Assembly (NCBI RefSeq): GCF_003990355.1
Contig: NZ_CP034670.1
Location: forward strand, 2,108,001 to 2,172,000
DNA length: 64,000 bases
Direction: 5' to 3'
Origin: Eikenella corrodens
GTDB lineage: Bacteria; Pseudomonadota; Gammaproteobacteria; Burkholderiales; Neisseriaceae
Of the stretch, positions 24,597 through 33,381 are shown in pieces. The notes beneath the pieces were generated by a model. That model was not told where the DNA came from. It ran no database searches and saw nothing but the letters and a program-made list of their open reading frames with translations. The number at the start of each line of letters is the position of its first letter. Positions within the stretch are counted from its first letter, which is position 1. The position numbers and the translations under genes are program-made.

Positions 24597-25790
24597 TCAG
24601 GTAGCCTGTTTGGCTTGTTCGTACCGCTCCCGCAAAAAGTCCGAATACCATTGCATCATTTCCTTGCGCTGCGGCAGATATTCCGTGCGGTGATAGGCGG
24701 CACGCACTTTGTTTTGCTCCACATGGGCTAATTGCCGCTCGATAACGTCCGGCGGCCAGCCGTTTTCATTCAAAATATCGGTAGCCAAGCTGCGGAAGCC
24801 GTGCGGTGTGGCTATACCGCTATAGCCCATCCTGCCCGTCAGGTAAGACAGGGTGTTTTCGCTCATACACCTATCGGCATGGCTCACGGCGGGAAATAAA
24901 TAGCGGCTGTAGCCGGTTATCGCCCGCAGTTCGGCCAGTAGTTCCAGCGGCCAATCGGCCAGCGGCACGATATGCGGGGCTTTCATCTTCATTTTCTCGG
25001 CGGGAATGCGCCACTCTGCCGCCTCAAAGTCGATTTCCTCCCATTCCGCCCGCCTCAATTCCCCTGCCCGCACAAACACCAGCATAATCAGCAGCATGGC
25101 TATCCGGGTTGGCTGCCGGATTTTTTCGGCCAGCAAACGGCGGTAAAACTCCACCAACTCGGCTTGCGGCAAGGCGGGCTGGTGTTTTTGTTTGGGCAGT
25201 TTGATTGTGCCGGTTAGCGCGGCGGCAGGGTTGTTTTCGGCTCGCTCCGTGCGGATGGCATGATTGAATACGGCTTTGATGCGCTGCAATACGCTGGCTG
25301 CCGTATCCAATGCACCGCGTGCGGCCACCGCATCAACGGTTGCCTTCACGTCTTTAATACGGATTTCCGCTATCGGCAGGCTGCCAAGCGCGGGCAAAAT
25401 ATCTACCTCGAAGCTGCGCCACACTTTAGCGGCATGGCCTGCCGTCCAGCCGGCGCGCTGGTGTTCGTACCATTCGGCGGCCAAATTGCGGAAGGTGTTT
25501 TGCAGGGCGGCAATGCGCTCTTGTTTAGCCTGCTTCTTGGCTTCGCCCGGGTCTTGCCCGGCAGCCAGCAGACGGCGTGCGCTTTCGGCGGCTTCCCGCG
25601 CTTCGAGCAGGGAGATAAGGGGATATTTCCCGATTGATAGTGTTTTTCGCTTATTGGCTATCGCGTAATCAAACCGCCATAATTTGCCACCCGCAGGGGT
25701 AACTTGCAGATACAGCCCGCTACCGTCAGTCAGCTTGTAAGCTTTGTCGGCAGGCTTGGCATTCTTGATTTGGCGGTCGGTTAGCGGCAT
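24597..25790 (-). CDS. P4-type tyrosine integrase
   Basis: This 397-aa protein matches island and satellite integrases. The N-terminal DUF4102 domain (LTDRQIKNAKPADKAYKLTDG, LYLQVTPAGGKLWRF) is followed by a core-binding domain. The catalytic domain has RAGELRRAEW near 240, HGFRSLATDIL near 325 and a Tyr in AAYHRTEYLPQR near 370. It lies 200 nt from the 3' end of tRNA-Phe, the typical target, and reads away from it. Confidence 0.93.
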   Translation of the reverse strand: MPLTDRQIKNAKPADKAYKLTDGSGLYLQVTPAGGKLWRFDYAIANKRKTLSIGKYPLISLLEAREAAESARRLLAAGQDPGEAKKQAKQERIAALQNTFRNLAAEWYEHQRAGWTAGHAAKVWRSFEVDILPALGSLPIAEIRIKDVKATVDAVAARGALDTAASVLQRIKAVFNHAIRTERAENNPAAALTGTIKLPKQKHQPALPQAELVEFYRRLLAEKIRQPTRIAMLLIMLVFVRAGELRRAEWEEIDFEAAEWRIPAEKMKMKAPHIVPLADWPLELLAELRAITGYSRYLFPAVSHADRCMSENTLSYLTGRMGYSGIATPHGFRSLATDILNENGWPPDVIERQLAHVEQNKVRAAYHRTEYLPQRKEMMQWYSDFLRERYEQAKQAT

Positions 25791-25820
25791 TTTTACGGTA
25801 TTTTTTCGGCGGTATTTTCA

Positions 25821-25844
25821 AAATACCGTAAAAGATACCGTAAA
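25821..25844. repeat. TACCGTAAA repeats beside the integrase
   Basis: Two TACCGTAAA units in direct repeat, with inverted units (TTTACGGTA, GGTATTTTC) just left at 25792-25819. A near-identical pair lies at 16240-16263. They are candidate arm-type integrase sites flanking the element. Confidence 0.4.
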
Positions 25845-25989
25845 AATTCTGTTGCTTCAATGCAATTCGGATAGACGGCGGTAGATACCGAACAAGCCCT
25901 AAACATGGCTGAAAGCCTTGCTGGGATTGGGTCTTGTAGATTTGGATAGACGGCGTTAGACAAAAAAACAACCGCTAAAATGCGGTTAG

Positions 25990-26065
25990 TGGTGGCCAGA
26001 GGCAGGATCGAACTGCCGACACACGGATTTTCAATCCGTTGCTCTACCAACTGAGCTATCTGGCC
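25990..26065 (-). tRNA. tRNA-Phe (GAA)
   Basis: A 76-nt cloverleaf on the minus strand with 7-bp acceptor stem GGCCAGA/UCTGGCC, T-loop TTCGATC and anticodon loop CTGAAAA-type (GAA). CCA is encoded. Its 3' end faces the P4-type integrase gene, so it is the likely attachment site. Confidence 0.95.
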
Positions 26066-26187
26066 GCTTTTGAAGTTTGCTATTACACCAGTTATCCACA
26101 TTTGAGTCAAGCTTTTTCGGCAAAATATTCTTGCTAATTAGCAAACACTTTCTTTTATCAAATATTTTTCCAAGCAGCTTTTTACTA

Positions 26188-27047
26188 TTAGACCTCTTGC
26201 GAAAGTATCCTGAAGATTTACAATTCCCAAATGAAATACGAAAACCTCATCCAAAGAAGCGATAGCGAATTCAAACGGCTCACAGGTGTAACGCCCGTCC
26301 TTTTTCACGAAATGCTGCAAGTCACCACAGAAGCAGAAAGCCGGAAGGTCAAGTCGGGCAGGCCGCATACGCTCGGTTTGGCAGACCAACTGCTGCTTAC
26401 CCTAAGCTATCTGCGCCATTACCATACCCAACTCGAATTGGCCGCCATCTACGGCCTTTCCGAAAGTAATGTCTGCCGCACCATCCGTAAAACCGAGGAC
26501 GCCCTCATCCGTTGCAAACGCTTCTCCCTGCCAAAGCACAAGAATCCGGGCGACCAAACGGTCATCATTGACGTTACCGAAAGCCCGATTGAACGTCCCA
26601 AAAAAACAGCGGCAGTATTACAGCGGCAAGAAAAGGCGGCACACGGTTAAAATCCGGGTCATATACGGCAGGGAAACGGAAAAAATCATCAGCATCCGGA
26701 CGGGGATGGGTGCCCGGCATGACATGCGTTTAGCCAAGAGGCACCTTGCAGAGCTTTATCCCTACAAAATAGTCATTGCGGATAAGGGTTATCAAGGATT
26801 GGCCAAAACCGGATTACAGACCCCGAAAAAGAAATCCAAACGTCATCCGCCGGACAAACAGGATAAAGAGGCGAACAGGCGGTTAGGCAAACTCAGAACC
26901 GTCATCGAGCACATCAACAGGAAACTGAAGATATTCAAAATATTGTCGCTGCCTTACCGCAACAGGCGGAAACGGTTCGGGTTAAGGGCAAATCTGATTG
27001 CAGGACTGGTTAATGCGATGGGATGAATATTTTCGCAAGAGGTCTAA
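26188..27047 (+). mobile_element. IS5-family insertion sequence
   Basis: An 860-bp element is bounded by perfect 17-bp inverted repeats, TTAGACCTCTTGCGAAA at 26188-26204 and its complement at 27031-27047. It contains one transposase gene in two frames. I could not identify a clear target duplication; the outermost TTA/TAA may be part of it. It lies just beyond tRNA-Phe and truncates the gene to its right. Confidence 0.9.
26231..27026 (+). CDS. IS5-family transposase in two overlapping frames
   Basis: The first frame (26231-26650) carries the DNA-binding part and the first catalytic Asp (TVIIDVTESPIERPKK). The second (26469-27026) carries QYYSGKKRRHTVK, the second Asp (VIADKGYQG) and the Glu (VIEHINRKLK). 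They must be joined at the seven-A tract at 26600-26606, where a +1 slip or loss of one A gives continuous PKKQRQYYSGKK. This may be programmed frameshifting or an inactivating indel. Confidence 0.82.
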
Positions 27048-27499
27048 CCTTTAATTTCTACAGCAAGACCGGCACCCCGCAACAAGCGCAAACCGTGCGC
27101 GAAGTATGGGGCAACCGCCTGCGACCGCGGGATGTGGCGTTCGCCCTGCTGGCCGAAGCCGATACCGCCGAGAACCACTATATTTTCTTGATGCTGAATA
27201 ATAACGATCTACCCGGCGGTACCTGTCTGGTTCCTCCCAATGGCGACGGTACAACCAGGGCACAGCCTACCTACTCAACCTGCAAGATGCGGGTGGTACA
27301 ACGCCATAAGGCCAGCGGCCGCACCACGGTGCGCGACCTGCCCAATTACTGCTACCTGAATCTGGATGACGAACCGGGCAATCTGGCCCAGCACCATACT
27401 GAATATGCCTATGATGCCGCCAACAAAATTATGAGATTCCGTACTATCATGTACGGCCGCCACGCTCGTGGCTGTGACCGTTCTATTCGCCTGAACTGA
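27048..27499 (+). pseudogene. 3' fragment of a gene truncated by the IS element
   Basis: An open frame without a credible start encodes about 148 residues (FYSKTGTPQQAQTVREVWGN ... RTIMYGRHARGCDRSIRLN). It continues directly from the right IS end, and its 5' part is not on the other side of the IS. The sequence has scattered Cys and looks like an extracytoplasmic, perhaps pilus-related, protein, but I cannot name it. Confidence 0.5.
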
Positions 27500-27540
27500 C
27501 CAAGCGGCCTGTGGCCACCCACAGTACAAACAGTACAAGC

Positions 27541-27588
27541 AAAAGGCTACCTGAAAACTCGCTTGATGAGTTTTCAGGTAGCCTTTTT
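27541..27588. terminator. Bidirectional terminator made of an inverted DUS pair
   Basis: AAAAGGCTACCTGAAAACTC and GAGTTTTCAGGTAGCCTTTT form a 20-bp stem with a short loop, flanked by A and T runs. It separates the truncated gene from convergent narL. Confidence 0.9.
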
Positions 27589-27640
27589 AACAATCCGGCA
27601 CCGGCAGGCCGCCAAATTCCGCCGCAATGCTCAAGCAGCC

Positions 27641-28318
27641 TCAATCTTCTGCTTCTTCTTCCTCGTCCGGCAGGGGCAGTTTGTGCTGAACGGCATACAC
27701 GGCGGCCTGCACGCGGCTGCCGAGTTCGAGTTTGCGCAGGATGTTTTGCACGTGCACTTTCACGGTGGATTCGGCCAAATCCATGCGCTTGGCGATGATT
27801 TTGTTGCTGTATCCCACGGCGAGGTAGCGCAGCACTTCGAGTTCGCGCGAGGTGAGGGTGTCGAGGGCGCTTTCGGCGGCGGGTTGGGCCGGGCGGATGA
27901 GGGATTGCACCATGCAGGCCATCATTTCGGGGGAAAACACGTTGTCGCCGTTGGCGGCTTTGCCGATGGCGTCGATAAGGAAGTGGGCATTGATGTTTTT
28001 CAAGAGAAAGCCGCACGCGCCCAGGCGCATGCATTCCACCAAGTCTTCGCCGTCTTCCGATACGGTGAGCATCACCACTTTCTGTTCGGGGCGGCTGCTG
28101 AGGATTTGGGCCAGCGCTTCGCGCCCGTTCATCACGGGCATGTCGAGGTCGAGCAGTACCACGTCGGGCTCCAGCTGGCTCACCAGCTTCACGCCGCTGA
28201 GGCCGTCGGCGGCTTCGCCCACTACTTCGTAGTTTTCCTGCCGGGCAAGCAGGGCTTTGATGCCGCTGCGGAATAATGTGTGGTCGTCGATGAGTACGAT
28301 GCGGATTTTTTCAGTCAT
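27641..28318 (-). CDS. narL: Nitrate/nitrite response regulator NarL
   Basis: This 225-aa protein has a receiver domain at residues 5-120 (VLIDDHTLFRSG, phospho-acceptor Asp in LLDLDMPVMNG near 58, Lys near 108). A LuxR/NarL helix-turn-helix follows at ~150-215 (LTSRELEVLRYLAVGYSNKIIA, STVKVHVQNILRKL). The tail is acidic (DEEEEAED). It overlaps the narX stop by 4 nt and would control nitrate-respiration genes such as the adjacent narK genes. Confidence 0.93.
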   Translation of the reverse strand: MTEKIRIVLIDDHTLFRSGIKALLARQENYEVVGEAADGLSGVKLVSQLEPDVVLLDLDMPVMNGREALAQILSSRPEQKVVMLTVSEDGEDLVECMRLGACGFLLKNINAHFLIDAIGKAANGDNVFSPEMMACMVQSLIRPAQPAAESALDTLTSRELEVLRYLAVGYSNKIIAKRMDLAESTVKVHVQNILRKLELGSRVQAAVYAVQHKLPLPDEEEEAED

Positions 28319-30213
28319 ACCTGTCTTCTTTCTTCGTAAGGCAGATTCAGGGTTACCCGGGTGCTGCCGGGTTTGGAGTGTAGGGAAAGGCGGGCACGGA
28401 TGCGTTGGGCGCGTTCGTGCATGATGTTCAGCCCCACATGGTTGCCGGAATGCCGCTCTTTAAGCCCTTCGATATCGAAGCCGCGCCCGTTATCTTCAAT
28501 TTCCATCACAAAATCCTGCCGGTTGTCGAAGCGGATATCCACTTCGGTGGCTTGGGAGTGTTTGCGGATGTTGGAAAGGCTTTCCTGCAAAATAAACACC
28601 ACTTGCAGCTGCTGCTCGCTGTTGAGCTGGGGGCCATTGCCGTGCCAATGCAGGCGCACGCCGATTTGAGTTTGGCGCTGGAAGCGGTCGGTCAGGGTCT
28701 GTACCACTTCGGTGAAATCTTTATTGTTGATTTTGGTGCGGAAGTTGATGAGTAGTTCGCGCACGTCGTCATAACACTCTTGGATGCCGTCTTTGATGTA
28801 GTGCAGGTTTTCGTTGATTTGCTCCTGCTCTTGGTTTTGCAGGGCGCTTTCCAACATCTGCACTTGCAGGTTGAGGAAGGTGAGGGCTTGGGCGATGCTG
28901 TCGTGCAGGCCTTGGGCGATGAGGTTGCGCTCCTGCAATACGGCCAGCTGGCGGCTCTCATCAATCAGGCGCAGGTTGCTCACCACCACGCCAAACTGGC
29001 TGCACAGGGCTTCCCACAATTCGGTATCGGCCATGGCCACGGGCTCTTTCTGTTTGAAATAGAGCGTAACCATGCCGAAATCTTGCGCTTTATATTGTAT
29101 TTTGAAAATGCGCAGCTGCCGGAAGCCCATGCGGCTGCATTCGCTGTTGTCGGTGTCGAAGGCGTGGCCGTCGGGTTCGCGCACGAAGCGGATGGGCTGC
29201 CAGTCGTCGTGCAGCACGGCGTGGCCGCACAGGCAGTCGTCGAAGCGCTGGCAGGCTTCGGCGGTTTGCAGGCTATCGGGCAGGCCGATTTGGCTCACCA
29301 AATCCATGCGTTGGCGCTTGAAGTCGATTAAGCGGATGCTGCCGGCGTCGGCAGCCACCATTTCCAGCATTTTTTGCAGGAATACTTCGGCGGCTTCGGT
29401 GGTGGTTTGGGTTTGGCTGAGGAAGCGCGAGAAGAAATACAGGGTTTCGAGCGTGTGGTGCTTGCTGGCCAAATCGCGCGTTTTTTCCAGCACTTCCTCT
29501 TCCAAATGGGAATAGAGCTTATGCAGGCTGCCGCTCATTTGGTTGAAGCCGTTGTCTACCCGGGCGAACTCGGCTGAATGGTCGATGGGGATTTGGATGC
29601 CGAACTGCCCGTCGTGAATGGCGGCCACGCCTTGTTGCAGATGCTGCAAAGGTTTGATAATCCACCAATACAGCAAAAACACCATAAAGGCGGAACTCAT
29701 CACCACCAACACCAAAAGGCAGCTTTGAAACAGGCGCAGCCAGGAAATATAGCGCGTGTTGGCCTGCTCCACGGCGGAAACCAAACCGTCCAAACGGCTG
29801 AGGAAGGGTTGCAGCTGTTTATCGGTAACCGGGCGGTTTTGCCGGTAGGCTACCTGAAAAGCCGGGCGGATGTTTTGCCGCCATTGCCGGTCTAATTCGT
29901 TGAAACGCTGCCACACCACTTTATCGGGCGGCAAAAAAAGCGGGCGGGAGCGGTCGCCGTGGCGCACGTTGTCGAGGACGCTGTCGTATTGCCGCAGCCG
30001 CTGTTCGATTTCTTCCGCTCCGGCATTTTCACGAATCAAAAGGGCGATGCGGAAACTCCTCAAGCGCAAGCTGCCGATGTCGTTGATGGCGGCGGCGCTG
30101 CCCTCCAGCCGCCAGGAAAGCAGCAGGGTATAGCTGATGGAAGCCACGGCAATCACCAGCCACAGCAGGGTCAGCAGCTTGAGCCGAACAGACAGGCTTT
30201 TTAAGAAATTCAT
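28315..30213 (-). CDS. narX: Nitrate/nitrite sensor histidine kinase NarX
   Basis: This 632-aa membrane kinase has one membrane segment near residues 12-32 and a periplasmic P-box (INDIGSLRLRSFRIA near 37-53) that binds nitrate/nitrite. The second membrane segment (~165-190) is followed by HAMP, a GAF-like cytoplasmic region and a HisKA_3 dimerisation box (QGLHDSIAQALTFLNLQV). The ATPase has an NxxKH-type N-box (SLSNIRKHSQA) and a G-box (DNGRGFDIEGL). The start at 30213 (MNFLKSLS) is preferred to 30243 because the membrane segment then starts normally. Confidence 0.92.
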   Translation of the reverse strand: MNFLKSLSVRLKLLTLLWLVIAVASISYTLLLSWRLEGSAAAINDIGSLRLRSFRIALLIRENAGAEEIEQRLRQYDSVLDNVRHGDRSRPLFLPPDKVVWQRFNELDRQWRQNIRPAFQVAYRQNRPVTDKQLQPFLSRLDGLVSAVEQANTRYISWLRLFQSCLLVLVVMSSAFMVFLLYWWIIKPLQHLQQGVAAIHDGQFGIQIPIDHSAEFARVDNGFNQMSGSLHKLYSHLEEEVLEKTRDLASKHHTLETLYFFSRFLSQTQTTTEAAEVFLQKMLEMVAADAGSIRLIDFKRQRMDLVSQIGLPDSLQTAEACQRFDDCLCGHAVLHDDWQPIRFVREPDGHAFDTDNSECSRMGFRQLRIFKIQYKAQDFGMVTLYFKQKEPVAMADTELWEALCSQFGVVVSNLRLIDESRQLAVLQERNLIAQGLHDSIAQALTFLNLQVQMLESALQNQEQEQINENLHYIKDGIQECYDDVRELLINFRTKINNKDFTEVVQTLTDRFQRQTQIGVRLHWHGNGPQLNSEQQLQVVFILQESLSNIRKHSQATEVDIRFDNRQDFVMEIEDNGRGFDIEGLKERHSGNHVGLNIMHERAQRIRARLSLHSKPGSTRVTLNLPYEERRQV

Positions 30214-30534
30214 GGAGATAGGCGGGGAAATCAAAAAGTGCAATCGCTCATTATACGCGTTTAATCCATGAAGCTTAACTATCGGCTTAGTGAAAATGGT
30301 TACTGCTCTAATACTTTCGGATTAGAAGACCTAGATACAACAGGGCTTATTTAATCCAAACCGTTGTTTTACAATTCTCAACAGTTGAAACCCTTATTTT
30401 TCCAACGTGATTTTTTTATTTTGAAAAATAAACGGTTTGGCTCCGCGTGCTTCAACCGGCGGTTTTCAGGTAGCCTCTTCCTTATCAGGGCGTGCAAACC
30501 GCGAAATTTCCCCTTAGTATAGAGAAAACAAAAA
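30214..30534. other. Intergenic promoter region between narX and narK
   Basis: 320 nt between divergent genes, AT-rich in the middle, with one DUS at 30467. It must hold both promoters. I found no clear FNR box (TTGAT-N4-ATCAA) and only weak NarL-like heptamers, so the control sites remain unresolved. Confidence 0.4.
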
Positions 30535-31785
30535 ATGAAATCAGAAAATTACAAACGCTACTCCGTGCTTATTTTCAGCACGTTTGCCTTCGCAGTCTGC
30601 TTCATGATTTGGATGATGCTGGCGATTGTTGGCGTGAAAGTGCAGGAGCAGCTCGGCCTGAACGAAACGCAAACCGGCATCCTGATGGCCGTGCCGGTAC
30701 TCTCCGGCTCGCTGATCCGCGTACCGCTGGGCATCTGGACCGACAAATTCGGCGGCCGTATTGTAATGTTTGTATTGATGCTGCTTTCCGTGCCCGCCAT
30801 CTTCCTGATGAGCTACGCCACCCACTACTGGCACTTCATCGCCATCGGCCTGATGATGGGCTTGGCCGGCGGCTCCTTCTCCGTGGGCACCCCCTATGTG
30901 GCACGCTGGTTTCCGAAACACCAGCAAGGCTTGGCCATGGGCATTTTCGGCGCGGGCAATGCCGGTAGCGCCATCAACAAATTCGTTGCCCCTGCGCTGA
31001 TTAAATATTCGGCTGCGGCCGGTGCCGGTGCGGCTGCCTGGGTAATCGTGCCGAAAGTGTACGCCGTCATCATGGCCGCTACCGCCGTATTGTTCTGGTT
31101 CACCACCTACCCCACCCCGCATAACCCCAATACCGCGCCCAAAGCCTCGCTCGCCGACCAGCTGGCCATGCTGAAAGACCCCGGCGTGCTGCGTTACAGC
31201 CAGTATTATTCTGTGGTGTTCGGCGGCTATGTGGCATTGGCTCTGTGGATGACCAAATACTATATCAACGAATACGGCCTGAGTATCGCTACTGCCGGTA
31301 TGCTGGCTGCCTGCTTCTCCCTGCCCGGCGGCGTATTGCGCGCAGTGGGTGGCTGGCTGTCGGACAAATACGGTGCCTATAAAGTTACCTGGGGCGTAAT
31401 GTGGGTGCTGTGGGTGTGCTTCTTTATCCTGTCCTACCCGCAAACCGACCTCGTGATTGCCACCACGCACGGCCCGCAAAGCCTGCACATCGGCCTGAAC
31501 GTGGTGCTGTTTACCGTTTTGATGTTTACCGCCGGTATCGCCATGGCGGTGGGCAAAGCCTCCGTGTTCAAATTCGTGGCCGACGACTACCCGAACGACA
31601 TCGGTACGGTATCCGGCATCGTCGGCTTGGCCGGCGGCTTGGGCGGCTTCCTCCTGCCGATTATGTTCGGTATGTTGCTCGACCTCACCGGCATCCGATC
31701 CACCACCTTCATGCTGCTCTACGGCACAGTATGCGTATCGCTGGTTTGGATGCACTTCTCTTTCAAATCCAAACGTGAGCAATAA
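30535..31785 (+). CDS. narK: Nitrate/nitrite transporter, NarK type I
   Basis: A 416-aa major-facilitator protein with about 12 membrane segments. The nitrate signature in segment 5 (FGAGNAGSAINKFVAPAL) and the second one (GIVGLAGGLGGFLLPIMFG) identify the NarK family. The length, near 420-430 aa, fits type I, the proton-coupled nitrate importers. It is followed by a DUS-pair terminator and then a second narK. Confidence 0.9.
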   Translation: MKSENYKRYSVLIFSTFAFAVCFMIWMMLAIVGVKVQEQLGLNETQTGILMAVPVLSGSLIRVPLGIWTDKFGGRIVMFVLMLLSVPAIFLMSYATHYWHFIAIGLMMGLAGGSFSVGTPYVARWFPKHQQGLAMGIFGAGNAGSAINKFVAPALIKYSAAAGAGAAAWVIVPKVYAVIMAATAVLFWFTTYPTPHNPNTAPKASLADQLAMLKDPGVLRYSQYYSVVFGGYVALALWMTKYYINEYGLSIATAGMLAACFSLPGGVLRAVGGWLSDKYGAYKVTWGVMWVLWVCFFILSYPQTDLVIATTHGPQSLHIGLNVVLFTVLMFTAGIAMAVGKASVFKFVADDYPNDIGTVSGIVGLAGGLGGFLLPIMFGMLLDLTGIRSTTFMLLYGTVCVSLVWMHFSFKSKREQ

Positions 31786-31793
31786 TCCGTCTG

Positions 31794-31837
31794 AAGGCTA
31801 CCTGAAAACCGCAAACTGGCTTTTCAGGTAGCCTTTT
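31794..31837 (+). terminator. DUS-pair terminator after the first narK
   Basis: AAGGCTACCTGAAAA and its complement form a 15-bp stem ending in a T run; a third DUS follows directly. It probably attenuates transcription into the second narK. Confidence 0.8.
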
Positions 31838-31907
31838 TTCAGGTAGCCTCCGCCCTAAACCGTACCACCCGAAAAACGCTGAATTTTCACAACCCATAGG
31901 AAAACAT

Positions 31908-33287
31908 ATGTCCCATTTGATTCAAGACTGGCGGCCGGAAGATCCCGAATTCTGGCAAAACACCGGCCGTAAAATCGCGCGGCGCAATTTGTGGATTTCC
32001 ATCCCCGCGCTGTTTTTGGCTTTTGCCATGTGGCAGGTATGGAGCGTAACCATTCTAAACCTGCCCAATATCGGCTTTAATTTCAGTAAAAACCAATTAT
32101 TCTGGCTGGCTGCTTTGCCCGCTTTATCCGGTTCGACACTTCGGGCATTTTATTCCTTTATGGTGCCGATTTTCGGTGGCCGAAAATGGACCACGATTAC
32201 CACCGCCAGCCTGCTGCTGCCTGCACTGGGCATCGGTTTTGCCGTGCAAGACCCGACTACCAGCTACAGCACCATGGTGATTCTTGCCCTGTTGTGTGGT
32301 TTCGGCGGCGGCAACTTCTCCTCCAGCATGGCCAACATCAGCTTCTTCTTCCCCAAAGCGGAAAAAGGCAGCGCACTCGGCCTGAATGCCGGCTTGGGCA
32401 ATCTCGGCGTATCCGCCGTGCAGTTCGTTGTACCGTTGGCCATTACCGCCGGCCTGTTCGGTGCGTTGGGCGGCGAACCGCAAACCATGATGAAAAACAA
32501 CGAAACCGTGCAAATTTGGCTGCAAAACGCCGGTTTTGTGTGGGTACCGTTCATTATCTTGGCCACTTTGGCGGCCTGGTTCGGCATGAACGACTTGGCC
32601 AGTGCCAAAGCCAGCTTCAAAGAGCAGTCTGTTATTTTTTCGCGCAAGCACAACTGGATCATGTGCATCCTTTATTTGGGCACTTTCGGTTCCTTCCTCG
32701 GATTCTCTGCTGGTTTCCCGTTCTTGATTAAACTGTTGTTTCCGGCAATCAATCCCGCCAAATATGCTTTCCTCGGCCCCTTAGTGGGCGCGCTCACCCG
32801 CTCCGCAGGCGGCTGGGTATGCAAAAAACTCGGCGGCGGCGCGCGCACCACGCAGATCGTGTTTGTGGGCATGATTATCGGCGTGCTCGGCGTGATGCTG
32901 TTCTTGCCCGCCAACGGCAACGGCAACTTCGTGGGCTTCTTCGTGTGTTTCATGGTGTTGTTCGCTTTGAGCGGCATCGGTAATGCTTCCACCTTCGTGC
33001 AAGTGCCGCAGATTTTTCTGGGCTTCCACCAAAAACGTGCCGACTGCGGCGAAATCCCGCAAGAAGATTGTGTGCAGCATGCCAACCGCGAAGCTGCCGC
33101 CGTTATCGGCTTCACCGCCGCTTTTGCCGGCTACGGCGGCTTCTTCATCCCCAAAAGCTTCGGCACTTCGCTGGCCCTGCTGGGCAATGTGGACGGCGCG
33201 ATGATCGGCTTCATCCTGTTCTACATCATCTGCGCCGGGCTCAACTGGTGGTACTACGCCCGCAAAAACGCCGAAGCCAAGTGCTAA
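31908..33287 (+). CDS. narK2: Nitrate/nitrite antiporter, NarK type II
   Basis: A 459-aa major-facilitator protein, close in length to E. coli NarK and typical of type II nitrate/nitrite exchangers. Signatures are visible: GLGNLGVSAVQFVVPL in segment 5 and AAFAGYGGFFIPKSFG in segment 11. An AGGAAAA ribosome site lies before 31908. With the first narK it forms the type I/type II pair common in nitrate-respiring beta- and gamma-proteobacteria. Confidence 0.9.
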   Translation: MSHLIQDWRPEDPEFWQNTGRKIARRNLWISIPALFLAFAMWQVWSVTILNLPNIGFNFSKNQLFWLAALPALSGSTLRAFYSFMVPIFGGRKWTTITTASLLLPALGIGFAVQDPTTSYSTMVILALLCGFGGGNFSSSMANISFFFPKAEKGSALGLNAGLGNLGVSAVQFVVPLAITAGLFGALGGEPQTMMKNNETVQIWLQNAGFVWVPFIILATLAAWFGMNDLASAKASFKEQSVIFSRKHNWIMCILYLGTFGSFLGFSAGFPFLIKLLFPAINPAKYAFLGPLVGALTRSAGGWVCKKLGGGARTTQIVFVGMIIGVLGVMLFLPANGNGNFVGFFVCFMVLFALSGIGNASTFVQVPQIFLGFHQKRADCGEIPQEDCVQHANREAAAVIGFTAAFAGYGGFFIPKSFGTSLALLGNVDGAMIGFILFYIICAGLNWWYYARKNAEAKC

Positions 33288-33292
33288 AACGG

Positions 33293-33335
33293 CAGGCTAC
33301 CTGAAAAGGCCGCAAGGTTTTCAGGTAGCCTTTTA
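33293..33335 (+). terminator. DUS-pair terminator after narK2
   Basis: AGGCTACCTGAAAA and TTTTCAGGTAGCCT flank a GC-containing loop and end in TTTT. Confidence 0.8.
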
Positions 33336-33381
33336 ACCGTTTGGCCTACCCCGTTATTTCTACTAACTAAGGATACCCGTC

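Noticed and set aside
26077..26265. Small plus-strand frame across the left IS end
   Set aside because: Low-complexity Phe/Leu/Ser sequence crossing the IS boundary, with no ribosome site.
30247..30534. FNR or NarL sites before narK
   Set aside because: Searched by eye; only isolated weak heptamers and no FNR palindrome, so not reported as a feature.
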